47,836 nt of DNA, from positions 1 through 47,836 of the forward strand of contig JBGZSM010000054.1 in assembly GCA_041853585.1 (NCBI GenBank). The letters run 5' to 3'. The translations under genes were made by a program, and so were the position numbers. This DNA is from JAUNKE01 sp041853585 (GTDB lineage Bacteria; Bacillota; Clostridia; Peptostreptococcales; Filifactoraceae). This document shows, in pieces, positions 16,663-24,532 of the stretch; positions within the stretch are counted from its first letter, which is position 1; the number at the start of each line of letters is the position of its first letter. A model generated the notes under the pieces. It had not been told where the DNA came from. It did no database searches and was given only the letters and a program-made list of their open reading frames with translations.

Positions 16663-17286
16663 TTATTCTTTCATTTTTGAGTTGATTTTATTTTTCAGGA
16701 AATAAAATACATAGCCGAACAACAGATAGCCTAGCAAAATTCCCGCCGAATATTTCAGCACTGCCGTCCAGCCGTATTTTGTCACATTGATAAAAAAATA
16801 TGGGAAAGGACTGTCGGGAGACGGAATCGGAATTTTAAGCACCAATCCGTTGAAAAGTGCAAATATCGAATAACCCAGCGGAAACAATGTCCACAAAATC
16901 GGGTCATATTTTTCATATCGACCTTTATCCAAAAACATCGTATCCAGAAAAAAGCCAATCGGCAAGATGTAATGACAGATAAAATTTTCAATCGTGTAAA
17001 AATCCTTCGCCTCAATTACCGGCGACAGCAAAAAATGATAGACCGCAAAAGTAATCATAATCGCCATCGTCACGCCGCCTTTTATCCGAAATAATTTGTT
17101 ATCCCATTCGGAGTTTCTTCTTATTATATATAATAGAAAAAAAGTGACCAGCAAATTGGATAAAATGGTATAATACATCGCCACATTAAATCCGTCGGTA
17201 ACAAATTGTATCACCAAACCGACAACGCCTAACAAAAACAGCGTCAGCCGATACCAAGTTTTTTTATTTTCAAATTCAATTTTCAT
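16663..17286 (-). CDS. Pr6Pr family membrane protein
   Basis: A 207-residue integral membrane protein with six hydrophobic segments. It resembles the Pr6Pr (FAR-17a/AIG1-like) family, with the segments around YYTILSNLLVTFFLLY, HFLLSPVI, HYILPIGFFLDTMF and GYSIFALFNGLV; the histidines in the third and fourth spans are typical. Its function is not known. It stands alone between the Bce-like module and the hydrogenase maturation operon; the ribosome binding site is weak (GGATTGAAGA). Confidence 0.8.
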   Translation of the reverse strand: MKIEFENKKTWYRLTLFLLGVVGLVIQFVTDGFNVAMYYTILSNLLVTFFLLYIIRRNSEWDNKLFRIKGGVTMAIMITFAVYHFLLSPVIEAKDFYTIENFICHYILPIGFFLDTMFLDKGRYEKYDPILWTLFPLGYSIFALFNGLVLKIPIPSPDSPFPYFFINVTKYGWTAVLKYSAGILLGYLLFGYVFYFLKNKINSKMKE

Positions 17287-17456
17287 TCTTCAATCCATTC
17301 CTCAAATCCATTTTATTTTTCCATCAGGAGCAAGTTTCTTCAAAGAGATATATTTTCCCAACCCGTTCATATCCAGTAAGTTTTTATGGATTTTGAAAAC
17401 TCGAAAACCCTTGCTCCGTTTTTCTTCTTCTGTTCTTCGTCCATTATAACAAAAAT

Positions 17457-17492
17457 ATAAGCATCCTTCTTGAATTCATCGGATGCTTTTTT
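17457..17492. terminator. terminator of the hydrogenase maturation operon
   Basis: GCATCC (17461-17466) pairs with GGATGC (17481-17486), with AT pairs extending it, and U-rich tails on both strands. It lies 45 bp behind hydF. Nothing else recognisable lies in 17287-17536. Confidence 0.7.
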
Positions 17493-17536
17493 AATATTTT
17501 TTAGGTTTTCCTTATTGACGAAAGCTTTGTTGTCAT

Positions 17537-18712
17537 CTAGTAGCTGATGCTGTCCATCATATCATTCATAAAGGCAATCGCCAGACCGTAATTGGTAATA
17601 GGAACGCCCGCATCCTGTGCTTTTTCAATTCGGCTCATCACATGCTTGCGATTGAACATACAACTTCCGCAATGAATAATGAGCGAAATGCCGTCCAATT
17701 GTTCGGGAAAATTCGCTCCGCTCACGACCTCAACCTCGACTTCACCGTAATTTTTACGCAAAAGATTCGGGATTTTGATTCGCCCGATATCTGCATCCAA
17801 CGCATTATGTGTACACGCTTCCGCAATCAAAACCTTGTCGCCGGCTTTGAGATTGCGGAGAGACTTCGCCCCTTCCACAAAAACATCGATATCCCCTTTG
17901 TAACGCGAGAACAGTACCGAAAAGGAAGTCAATGTGCTTTGCTCCGGTTTCATCGCTTTGACCTTTGGAAAAATCTGCGAATCGGTGATAATAATTTTCG
18001 GCGGCTCTTTGAGCATGGCAATCGCCTCTTGCAAATTATCCAGCGTCGATGATACAACGATACATTTGTGGTCGAGCAGGTCTCGAATCGTTTGTACTTG
18101 CGGCATAATCAAACGACCTTTCGGCGCCTGAATATCCTGCGGCATGACCAACATCACCACATCTTTCGCTTCAACCAAGTGACCGCAAATCGTTCGCTCT
18201 CTTTCAACTTCCGCGGTGAGCGCAATCTTCTCGCGCGCCAAATCGATATTGTAGCCTTCTTTCGCCGAAACAGCGACGGCATCCAGGGACAATTCATCCT
18301 TTATCTTTTGCAACAGGCTCGCATAGTCCAACGAATCCATTTTATTAACCAACGCCACCGTCGGAATCGAATGTTTTTTGAGCAGCGCCACCCATTCTTT
18401 TTCTTTTTCTATATCGGGCGACGCAAACAAAACAACCGCCACATCGGTCTTGTCCAAAATTTTACGCGTGATGCGCATCCTCTCCTCGCCCAAAATGCTG
18501 TCATCATCAAAACCTGCCGTATCGATGAGAACGCTCGCTCCGATAGGATGAATTTCAATCGATTTATATACCGGATCCGTCGTGGTTCCTTTGACATCCG
18601 ATACAAGCGAAATTTCCTGATTGGTCAATGCATTTACAAATGAGGATTTCCCCGAATTAGTTCGACCGAAAATCCCGATATGAACCCGATTGGCTCTTGG
18701 TGTTTCATTCAT
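17537..18712 (-). CDS. hydF: [FeFe]-hydrogenase H-cluster maturation GTPase HydF
   Basis: A 391-residue protein acting as scaffold and GTPase in delivery of the 2Fe subcluster to apo-hydrogenase. The N-terminal GTPase domain has G1 GRTNSGKSS (16-24), GTTTDP (42-47), DTAGF (64-68) and NKMD (123-126). The C-terminal cluster-binding residues are Cys300 and His302 in CTHN, and His347-Cys348-Cys351 in HCGSC. Length is normal for the family. The start at 18712 follows GGAAGGAAG. It is the last gene of the maturation operon, separated from hydG by three inserted genes. No hydrogenase structural gene lies in the window. Confidence 0.96.
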   Translation of the reverse strand: MNETPRANRVHIGIFGRTNSGKSSFVNALTNQEISLVSDVKGTTTDPVYKSIEIHPIGASVLIDTAGFDDDSILGEERMRITRKILDKTDVAVVLFASPDIEKEKEWVALLKKHSIPTVALVNKMDSLDYASLLQKIKDELSLDAVAVSAKEGYNIDLAREKIALTAEVERERTICGHLVEAKDVVMLVMPQDIQAPKGRLIMPQVQTIRDLLDHKCIVVSSTLDNLQEAIAMLKEPPKIIITDSQIFPKVKAMKPEQSTLTSFSVLFSRYKGDIDVFVEGAKSLRNLKAGDKVLIAEACTHNALDADIGRIKIPNLLRKNYGEVEVEVVSGANFPEQLDGISLIIHCGSCMFNRKHVMSRIEKAQDAGVPITNYGLAIAFMNDMMDSISY

Positions 18713-18751
18713 AATTCTTCCTTCCGTACCTGATATTTTACCCACTTAACC

Positions 18752-19165
18752 CTACTGAATCATCTTCATTATAAATTCATAAAAAAAAGCTATCCACAAA
18801 AATATATAATTTGCTGAAATCAAGCCCAAACCCATCCGGTCTTTTTTCCAGTATTGATTTTTTTTACTTATAAGATGTGCCGTAAACGATACTACACTTT
18901 GATATTGCCCTCCGCTGATTCGCTTTACTTTTGTTTTTGCAAGAAAATACAGAGGTATCAATATAAAAATGGCGAATCGAATTTCAAAATCGGTTACCGT
19001 ATCCCATTTCAAAAAGATTGTAATCCGCTCCCATGTTTCGATGAGCCCTTCAATTTTTTCATAACTTCCAAATAAAATTTCTATTACTTTTGCAGATAAA
19101 GCCAGCAGATTCAACATTAAAATGATATTTTCAAAAAATATCATTCTCCACTCGGATTTCTTCAT
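18752..19165 (-). CDS. small membrane protein in the hyd operon, unknown function
   Basis: A 137-residue protein with three hydrophobic segments (about 8-30, 58-72 and 110-130). I do not recognise a family. The start at 19165 follows AGAGGG; a longer reading frame upstream overlaps the preceding gene in another frame. It is a tandem neighbour of another small membrane protein, and both are placed between the ATC-hydrolase-like gene and hydF. Co-transcription is likely because no promoter or terminator is evident between them. Confidence 0.6.
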   Translation of the reverse strand: MKKSEWRMIFFENIILMLNLLALSAKVIEILFGSYEKIEGLIETWERITIFLKWDTVTDFEIRFAIFILIPLYFLAKTKVKRISGGQYQSVVSFTAHLISKKNQYWKKDRMGLGLISANYIFLWIAFFYEFIMKMIQ

Positions 19166-19179
19166 ATTCGCCAACCCTC

Positions 19180-19683
19180 TCAATAAAAAAGGAACATTAC
19201 CCACAAATAAGCATAGAGAATAAAATACGCTATTATTAAAAAAAGCACAACATGTACAATAAGCAGTATTATTCCCAACCAATCCTTTGACCAACATTCG
19301 CAAGTCGGGTCTGTGAAATCCGTCCACAATTCCGATAATGAAAAATATTGCTTTTGAGTGGTTCTCTCCATCTTACATTGCAGCATGACCAGTAGGAGAA
19401 AGTAAACTACAAACACATTTGCCGATTGAATCCCAAAAAGCCATTCCCCTATAATGTATAGCATATTTTTATCTACCATATATCGTATATACAGCGATGA
19501 CATTTTCGACACCAAAAAAATAATATTGGCGAATAAAAAGACATTTTCAACTTTTTGTATCTTGCTTTTTTCTTTCATCTCTTCTCTACATCCTAAAAAT
19601 TCTAAAACGAAAATCCCGTTCCACCTTCCTCGATAGTATTCCTGCACCTTCTCCATTACTCTCTCATTGATGATACGCTCCAT
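19180..19683 (-). CDS. small membrane protein with a HydG-derived N-terminus
   Basis: A 167-residue reading frame. Residues 1-20 (MERIINERVMEKVQEYYRGR) closely match the C-terminal tail of HydG encoded 0.9 kb upstream (MERIMNERVKAKAQEY). The similarity continues upstream of the ATG in frame (DVVDDG against VIDEEM). A short deletion then shifts the frame, and the nucleotide likeness ends at the position of the hydG stop. From about residue 36 onward it is a membrane protein with three hydrophobic segments and no recognised family. The true start may be an internal ATG near 19578 or 19656; none has a strong ribosome binding site. It may be a chimera born by a local duplication. Confidence 0.5.
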   Translation of the reverse strand: MERIINERVMEKVQEYYRGRWNGIFVLEFLGCREEMKEKSKIQKVENVFLFANIIFLVSKMSSLYIRYMVDKNMLYIIGEWLFGIQSANVFVVYFLLLVMLQCKMERTTQKQYFSLSELWTDFTDPTCECWSKDWLGIILLIVHVVLFLIIAYFILYAYLWVMFLFY

Positions 19684-19722
19684 CCCATCATCAACTACAT
19701 CAGTATCTGATTTTACTTTTTC
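19612..19722 (-). repeat. degenerate duplicate of the hydG 3' end
   Basis: The translated region before and into the membrane-protein gene aligns with the last 35-40 codons of hydG (20442-20555). The DNA GGAACGG-GATTTTCGTTTT matches hydG's GGAACGGGAAACGAGATTTTCGTTTTT apart from a small deletion. Just beyond it, 19752-19772 repeats AAGGACT and AATTTTCAGCTC from the hydE-hydG spacer (22079-22099) with a 2-nt gap. Together these are traces of a local rearrangement. Confidence 0.65.
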
Positions 19723-19760
19723 CGTAAGCTATAAGAACAGATGAGGGGAAGGACTAATTT

Positions 19761-20405
19761 TCAGCTCGCATCCCATTTCGAGCCTTTTTTACAAATGTAA
19801 AAGTCGCAGCATTTTGCTCCCGTTGCCAAAGTTCCCGTGCGATGCAGCACGCCACCCATCATCTCAACCGTAATAAAATCCATTTCGCACATATATGGGA
19901 TGAGGTCTTCACAATTCTCTTGGCGTCCGAGCGCACAAAGTCCGCATTGATGATACAATGTCGTATATTCTTCTTCATCTCTTCCCAAGACGGTTTCCAC
20001 AATCCAGTTGAATTCACTGTTGGAAATCGCATTGGAAATTCGTTCCTTCTCTATTTTTTTGCACTGTGCTTCATTTGTAAACGGATTTTGCTTGCTGAAA
20101 GCTCGTTTCAACATAGGTGATTTTGTCGTTTCAACAACCATCTGACGAAACTGCTCATGACTCATTTTTCCGTCCATCGCTTGATAGATTGAAATCCAAA
20201 TCATCCCTCCCGCCAAAGGAACACGCAAAGGATTTTGACTCATCGGTCCGATATCCGGCGTTCGCTTGATCATATCTTTGTAATTATGCTTACTCTTTTT
20301 CTTAATTTGCGAAATGTTCAAGTCCATCCAATTTTTCCGGATGAATCGAAAAATCGTCGGCGTTATTGAAAACCACATCAATTTTTCACAAATTGTATTT
20401 TTCAT
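19761..20405 (-). CDS. L-2-amino-thiazoline-4-carboxylic acid hydrolase-like protein
   Basis: A 214-residue protein resembling the ATC-hydrolase family (PF14196). The C-terminal third is rich in cysteine: Cys154 and Cys157 in CGLC, Cys165, Cys173, then Cys199-Cys200 and Cys205 ending in KCCDFYICKKG, the family's conserved CDF motif. The classic family member opens the thiazoline ring of L-2-amino-thiazoline-4-carboxylate to give S-carbamoyl-cysteine, but most members are uncharacterised. Here the gene follows hydG by 36 bp with its own TAGGAG site and lies inside the maturation operon, so a role in thiol or cysteine chemistry linked to H-cluster assembly is possible but speculative. Confidence 0.78.
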   Translation of the reverse strand: MKNTICEKLMWFSITPTIFRFIRKNWMDLNISQIKKKSKHNYKDMIKRTPDIGPMSQNPLRVPLAGGMIWISIYQAMDGKMSHEQFRQMVVETTKSPMLKRAFSKQNPFTNEAQCKKIEKERISNAISNSEFNWIVETVLGRDEEEYTTLYHQCGLCALGRQENCEDLIPYMCEMDFITVEMMGGVLHRTGTLATGAKCCDFYICKKGSKWDAS

Positions 20406-20441
20406 AAGCTTCTCCTATCAATCCGGCTCATCGCTCCATGA

Positions 20442-21860
20442 TTAAAAACGAAAATCTCGTTTCCCGTTCTCCAATTGGTCAATATATTCCTGCGCCTTCG
20501 CCTTGACTCTTTCGTTCATAATGCGCTCCATCTCCTCATCAATTACGGTCTCGCCCTTTTCTTTCGTTTCCGGCGTTGCGTAATCGAGCAGATATTCTTT
20601 GAGCGTCATGAGGGAATTCGGCTGACACACATTCCCGATTTGACCGGATTTCGCTAATCGCATAAAGCGGTCGCCCGTTCTTCCTTCTCGATAACAAGCC
20701 GTACAAAAACTCGGCACATAACCAAGAGTCAGCAACCAATTGATAATTTCATCCAAGGTTCGTGTATCATCGACATCAAATTGTGCGGAGCTTTCGTCGG
20801 CGCTTTCCTTTTCGACATATCCGCCAACAGAGGTTGAAGAGCCGCCCGATATTTGAGACACACCGATTTCGAGCACTTCTTCACGAGAGCGTTGACTCTC
20901 CCTCGTCGAAATGATAATGCCTGTATAAGGTGCGACGATTCGAATGAGTGCCACGATTTTTTTGAACAAATCATCCGGAATCGCATTTTCAAACTCTTCC
21001 ACATCTATATCATCCGCCGGTCGTATTCTCGGTACCGAAATCGTATGCGGTCCGACGCCGAAAACTTCTTCCAGATGCTCGGCATGCATGAGCAGACCTA
21101 CAAAATCATATCGATATTCATACAGCCCGAACAATACGCCGATACCTACATCATCGATGCCCGCTTCCATCGCCCTGTCCATCGCCTCGGTGTGATAGGC
21201 ATAATTATGCTTCGGTCCGCTTGGATGCAACAGTTCATAAGTCGGCTTGTGATAAGTTTCCTGAAATAAAATATAGGTTCCGATGCCGGCATCCTTGAGT
21301 TTCTTGTAATCTTCCACCGTCGTTGCTGCAATATTTACATTTACGCGACGAATTTCTCCGTTTTTGTGATGGATGCTGTAAATCGTCTGAATGCTTTCCA
21401 AAATATATTCGATCGGCGAATACTCCGGATGCTCACCCGCTTCCAAAGCGAGTCTCTTATGCCCCATATCTTGCAAGGCTATCACTTCCTGCTTAATTTC
21501 TTCCTGCGATAATTTTTTTCGCTTGATATGTTTATTCTTAAAATGATATGGACAATAGGTACAACCGTTGACGCAGTAATTGGAGAGATACAGTGGCGCA
21601 AACATTACAATTCTTTTTCCGTAAATTCTTTCCTTAATCGCTTTTGCAAGCGCAAAAATCTCATGCCAAACCTGCTCATCCTCATTTTCAAGTAAAACGA
21701 GCGCTTCGCGATGCGTCAACCCACTCATTGCTTTTGCTTTTTCTATAATTTCGGCAACCAATGTGCTATTGTCTTTATTCTTCTTGGCATACTCCAATGT
21801 TGCCAAAATCTCTTCGTCGTTTATAAATTCCGTTGCAACTTTTGATTTTGGATTATACAT
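20442..21860 (-). CDS. hydG: [FeFe]-hydrogenase maturation radical SAM tyrosine lyase HydG
   Basis: A 472-residue radical SAM enzyme that splits tyrosine and produces the CO and CN ligands as an Fe(CO)2CN synthon. The SAM cluster motif CVNGCTYC gives Cys96, Cys100 and Cys103. The C-terminal auxiliary cluster motif CX2C-X22-C is Cys386, Cys389 and Cys412 (CTAC ... NVC). The length and the ThiH-like barrel are normal. The start at 21860 follows GAAGGAG. It is preceded by an unusual 395-bp structured spacer after hydE; its 3' end is duplicated further down the operon. Confidence 0.96.
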   Translation of the reverse strand: MYNPKSKVATEFINDEEILATLEYAKKNKDNSTLVAEIIEKAKAMSGLTHREALVLLENEDEQVWHEIFALAKAIKERIYGKRIVMFAPLYLSNYCVNGCTYCPYHFKNKHIKRKKLSQEEIKQEVIALQDMGHKRLALEAGEHPEYSPIEYILESIQTIYSIHHKNGEIRRVNVNIAATTVEDYKKLKDAGIGTYILFQETYHKPTYELLHPSGPKHNYAYHTEAMDRAMEAGIDDVGIGVLFGLYEYRYDFVGLLMHAEHLEEVFGVGPHTISVPRIRPADDIDVEEFENAIPDDLFKKIVALIRIVAPYTGIIISTRESQRSREEVLEIGVSQISGGSSTSVGGYVEKESADESSAQFDVDDTRTLDEIINWLLTLGYVPSFCTACYREGRTGDRFMRLAKSGQIGNVCQPNSLMTLKEYLLDYATPETKEKGETVIDEEMERIMNERVKAKAQEYIDQLENGKRDFRF

Positions 21861-22255
21861 AACCTACTCCTTCCAAAACTCCCACCTACTCCGATGATAT
21901 CAACCCCTTACAAAACCATACTTTTGTAATTTTTCCTTCGCTTTTCATATTCCAATTTAGAATTCCGTAGGAATTCTTTCCTTAATATTTCTCTTTAGCG
22001 AAGGGCTCTATAATTTTTTTGCTGTTTGGCAACGGCAAGCAACTTTTGACGCGCTTTGAGTAAAAAATCCCAATGCGCAAGGACTTCAATTTTCAGCTCA
22101 ATCCGCACGATGCGGATTGAAGTCCGATGAAACAGGAGGTTTCTTTTCGGACGGGCGAAAATTGCGACGCGCAAATTCGATTTTTTTCAAAGCCGGCTCA
22201 GTGGCGAACATTGCCAAACAGCACCACTCACAAAATTTTTGATGCCATGAGCACT
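21861..22255. repeat. structured hydE-hydG spacer with long inverted repeats
   Basis: GCTGTTTGGCAA (22021-22032) and TTGCCAAACAGC (22211-22222) form a perfect 12-bp inverted repeat 178 bp apart. Inside, GGACTTCAAT (22081-22090) complements ATTGAAGTCC (22116-22125), and TCAATCCGCA-CGA-TGCGGATTGA (22098-22120) is a perfect alternative hairpin sharing five bases with it. A further hairpin joins TCGGAC and GTCCGA with GTTTC/GAAAC inside (about 22120-22160). Part of the element recurs near 19752. It may be a small mobile repeat (MITE-like) or an operon-internal RNA element; I recognise no known family. Confidence 0.6.
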
Positions 22256-23278
22256 CTATCGGGGCACCCTCCCCAATCCGCGAATCATGTCCTCCAATTT
22301 TTCTCTTTCTTCCTTTATATTATCCACCTTGATGTCGCTGGGATAAATACTATAAAATTGCTCGTATTTCTGCGGCGTTACCTTGCGCATAATAACATTG
22401 GCACCGCAGGAGAATACCGAATTCTTCTCCGAGTTGTCCAACACACCGAGCGATGTCGTTGCCGGCAAATTGGCTTTGGGCAAAAGAATTCTCGCCAGCG
22501 CCACCGCTCTTTTGGTAAGCTCGGTACTGCCTGAGGGTTGGTCTCGCAAATCCGTATCCGGACTTGGAATGAAGGGACCGATTCCCGCCATATCGCAATC
22601 CAATTCTTTTAGGAGCAGCACATCCTGCGCGATAGTTTCCAAATCCTGATTCGGCAGGCCAATCATAAATCCGCTGCCCGTTTCATAGCCTGCCTGTTTG
22701 ATTCGACGCAGACAATCCACCCGATTGTTGAGTGTTCCGCAGGGATGCAGCTCCGCATAAATTTCTTTATCCGCCGTTTCATGTTTCAGTAAGTACCGGT
22801 CGGCTCCGCATTCAAACAATCGGTCATAATCCGTCAAATTCCGTTCTCCGCAACTCAAAGTAATAAAAACCCGACATCGCGCCTTGATTTTTTGAACCAT
22901 CTCGCATAGCATGTCAACCGTATAAAAAGGGTCCTCTCCCGATTGCAAAACAATGGTCTTATACCCTGCTTCCACTGCCGCAACGGAGACTTCCACAATC
23001 TCGTCAATGCTCATTCGATAGCGCACGACCGAGCGATTTTCACGATTCAGACCACAGTACCGACATGCTCGACGACAAAAGTTGGAGAACTCCAAAATCG
23101 CACGAATGTCAATGATATTCCCGAAATTTTTTTGCCGAATTTCATCCGCCAATTCATAGATTGCCGAAAAATCATCCAATGCCAATACGGATGCCAAATC
23201 TTCTTTTTTCAAAGCATCCGCCCCACCCCGATGATATTTGTGCAGAAATAAATCCACTTGGTTGTTCTCCATTCTCAT
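22256..23278 (-). CDS. hydE: [FeFe]-hydrogenase maturation radical SAM protein HydE
   Basis: A 340-residue radical SAM/BioB-like protein needed for the dithiomethylamine bridge of the H-cluster; it acts on the HydG product. The SAM cluster motif CRRACRYC gives Cys68, Cys72 and Cys75. GEDPFY and the C-terminal barrel (GSGFMIGLPNQ, GIGPFIPSPDT) are typical. Two starts are possible: the ATG at 23278 or one two codons later, with AGGAAGG close upstream; the second has better spacing. It follows the TM1266-type regulator by 55 bp. Confidence 0.95.
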   Translation of the reverse strand: MRMENNQVDLFLHKYHRGGADALKKEDLASVLALDDFSAIYELADEIRQKNFGNIIDIRAILEFSNFCRRACRYCGLNRENRSVVRYRMSIDEIVEVSVAAVEAGYKTIVLQSGEDPFYTVDMLCEMVQKIKARCRVFITLSCGERNLTDYDRLFECGADRYLLKHETADKEIYAELHPCGTLNNRVDCLRRIKQAGYETGSGFMIGLPNQDLETIAQDVLLLKELDCDMAGIGPFIPSPDTDLRDQPSGSTELTKRAVALARILLPKANLPATTSLGVLDNSEKNSVFSCGANVIMRKVTPQKYEQFYSIYPSDIKVDNIKEEREKLEDMIRGLGRVPR

Positions 23279-23333
23279 AACCTTCCTGAAAATTCTTTGC
23301 CGCTATGATTTTTTAATTAAAAGCCGCCTCTTT

Positions 23334-23591
23334 TTATTTACATTGCTCTTTTGCATACATAGTCTTACAATGAACATCTGTGATTGCCCCGATTTTCCCG
23401 GAAAGTGCACTGATGATATCATTCGGCGCATCGACGATAATGCTGATGACTCCGATATTCTTTTGCTTGTACGGCAACCCCATCCGACCGATAATATGCT
23501 CGCTGTACTCATGCAAAATATTATTGATTGCTCCTGCTTGGGAGGTATCTTCAACAAAAATTCCGATAATCGCTATTCTGTTTTCCATCAT
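23334..23591 (-). CDS. TM1266-type putative iron-only hydrogenase system regulator
   Basis: An 85-residue ferredoxin-like/ACT-fold protein of the family called TM1266 or iron-only hydrogenase system regulator. The N-terminus RIAIIGIFVED, the middle EYSEHIIGRMGLPYK and the following GVISIIVDAP are characteristic. It is usually found at the head of hyd maturation operons, as here; its ligand and mode of action are unknown. I chose the start at 23591, five bases after GAAAGG. The frame stays open 26 codons further upstream through the leader terminator, but that part does not look like the family. Confidence 0.88.
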   Translation of the reverse strand: MMENRIAIIGIFVEDTSQAGAINNILHEYSEHIIGRMGLPYKQKNIGVISIIVDAPNDIISALSGKIGAITDVHCKTMYAKEQCK

Positions 23592-23611
23592 GCTTACCTT
23601 TCTCAAACAAT

Positions 23612-23633
23612 AAAAAAAGCAGGAAAACCTGCT
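23612..23633 (-). terminator. leader terminator (attenuator) of the hyd operon
   Basis: AGCAGG-TTTT-CCTGCT is followed by TTTTTTTATT on the minus strand, only 20 nt before the first start codon of the operon and about 115 nt after its promoter. It must be read through for expression of TM1266, hydE, hydG and hydF. Confidence 0.8.
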
Positions 23634-23668
23634 CAAACAAAAGATTTTAGGAATCACCAAAGCTGTCA

Positions 23669-23722
23669 TTATCTCATAAGTCTCAAAATGTCGGATTCAC
23701 TAGGCACTTTACTCTCAGACAT
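23669..23722 (-). CDS. possible leader peptide of the hyd operon
   Basis: A 17-codon frame, MSESKVPSESDILRLMR, lies in the hyd leader between promoter and terminator and ends TAA with ATG overlapping just after. No good ribosome binding site precedes it, so translation is doubtful. It is recorded because its position is that of an attenuator peptide. Confidence 0.25.
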   Translation of the reverse strand: MSESKVPSESDILRLMR

Positions 23723-23751
23723 TACTTTGAGCTCAGATTTCTCGTGCTCTT

Positions 23752-23780
23752 ATTGTAACAAAAAAACTGTTTTCTGTCAA
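23752..23780 (-). promoter_or_regulatory. sigma-A promoter of the hydrogenase maturation operon
   Basis: TTGACA (23775-23780), 17 bp, TACAAT (23752-23757) with a TG extension. The start would be near 23745, giving a 154-nt leader. The stretch 23592-23899 holds this promoter, the leader and the terminator of the upstream ABC operon. Confidence 0.85.
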
Positions 23781-23865
23781 TTAAACCAAAAAGCTGTCAT
23801 TCCTTTTGGCATCTATAATTTTTCCTATTGGAGAAAGTTCTCACGAAAAAAGTTTTTACGAAAAC

Positions 23866-23901
23866 AGAAAGGCTTAAGCAGTTCGCCTAAGCCCTCTTTC
23901 T
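23866..23901 (-). terminator. terminator of the B12-regulated ABC operon
   Basis: On the minus strand AGAAAG-GGCTTA pairs with TAAGCC-TTTCT, followed by GTTTT. The stem overlaps the stop codon of the last ATPase gene. Confidence 0.7.
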
Positions 23902-24520
23902 AACAAATCTCACATCCGAGAGCCAGCTCTTCAAATTTAATGATGCGGTCGCATATTCTATCCGCCAACGCATGATTGTGCGTAACGGCAAGCAGTCCGA
24001 TATTACGCTCCCGACATTGCTCCACGATGACTTTCCAAATCGACGCCTGCGTAATCGCATCGAGCATCGTCGTCATCTCATCGGCAATAATAAATTTGGT
24101 TTTCGGCCCCAATGCTCTTGCGATACAAAAACGCTGAAGCTCTCCACCGGACAATTCATTCGGCCAACGCGACAACCATTCTCCACGAATACCGAGCGCT
24201 GACAAGGTTTCGTTGTCAATATCCCAACCTTCCGCAAGCACCTGTTTCATCTTCCACTTCGGATTGACCGCCTTTTCCGGATGCTGATAGATAAGCTGCA
24301 CCGGACAATATCCTCGTCGCGGCAGTTTTTGTCCGTCGAATAAAACTTCGCCCGCCTGCGGTATGATGTAGCCGGCTAGAATTTTTGAAAAAGTGGATTT
24401 TCCACAACCCGACGGCCCGATTAACCCAACGATTTCATTGGTGGAAAAGCTCATGGAAATATTTTCTAAAATCTTATGATTCTCCGTATAGGAAAAACTG
24501 ATATTTTTTGCTTCAAGCAT
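23900..24520 (-). CDS. Opp/Nik-type ABC transporter ATP-binding protein (second ATPase)
   Basis: A 206-residue ATPase, shorter than OppF/DppF because the C-terminal oligopeptide-binding extension is missing. Walker A is GPSGCGKST, the signature is LSGGELQRFCIARAL, the switch His is in VTHNHAL. Walker B is FIIADEM, where the usual Pro after Asp-Glu is Met. It is the last gene of the B12-riboswitch operon, 12 bp after the first ATPase. It resembles NikE/CntF-type metal-transport ATPases in size. Confidence 0.85.
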   Translation of the reverse strand: MLEAKNISFSYTENHKILENISMSFSTNEIVGLIGPSGCGKSTFSKILAGYIIPQAGEVLFDGQKLPRRGYCPVQLIYQHPEKAVNPKWKMKQVLAEGWDIDNETLSALGIRGEWLSRWPNELSGGELQRFCIARALGPKTKFIIADEMTTMLDAITQASIWKVIVEQCRERNIGLLAVTHNHALADRICDRIIKFEELALGCEIC

Positions 24521-24532
24521 AATTTCCCTTTC

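Noticed and set aside
22127..22534. Plus-strand frame of 135 codons from the hydE-hydG spacer into hydE antisense
   Set aside because: An AGGAGG occurs after rather than before its ATG, the second half is antisense to hydE, and the first half is the structured repeat.
23592..23745. Hyd leader taken as a known riboswitch (guanidine-I, fluoride or SAM)
   Set aside because: Short resemblances such as CCTAGTGAATCCG and TGATTCCT do not extend to the conserved cores of those classes.
23238..23903. Plus-strand frame of 221 codons across the TM1266 gene and the hyd leader
   Set aside because: It runs antisense through the TM1266 gene, the leader, the promoter and a terminator, with no start signals.
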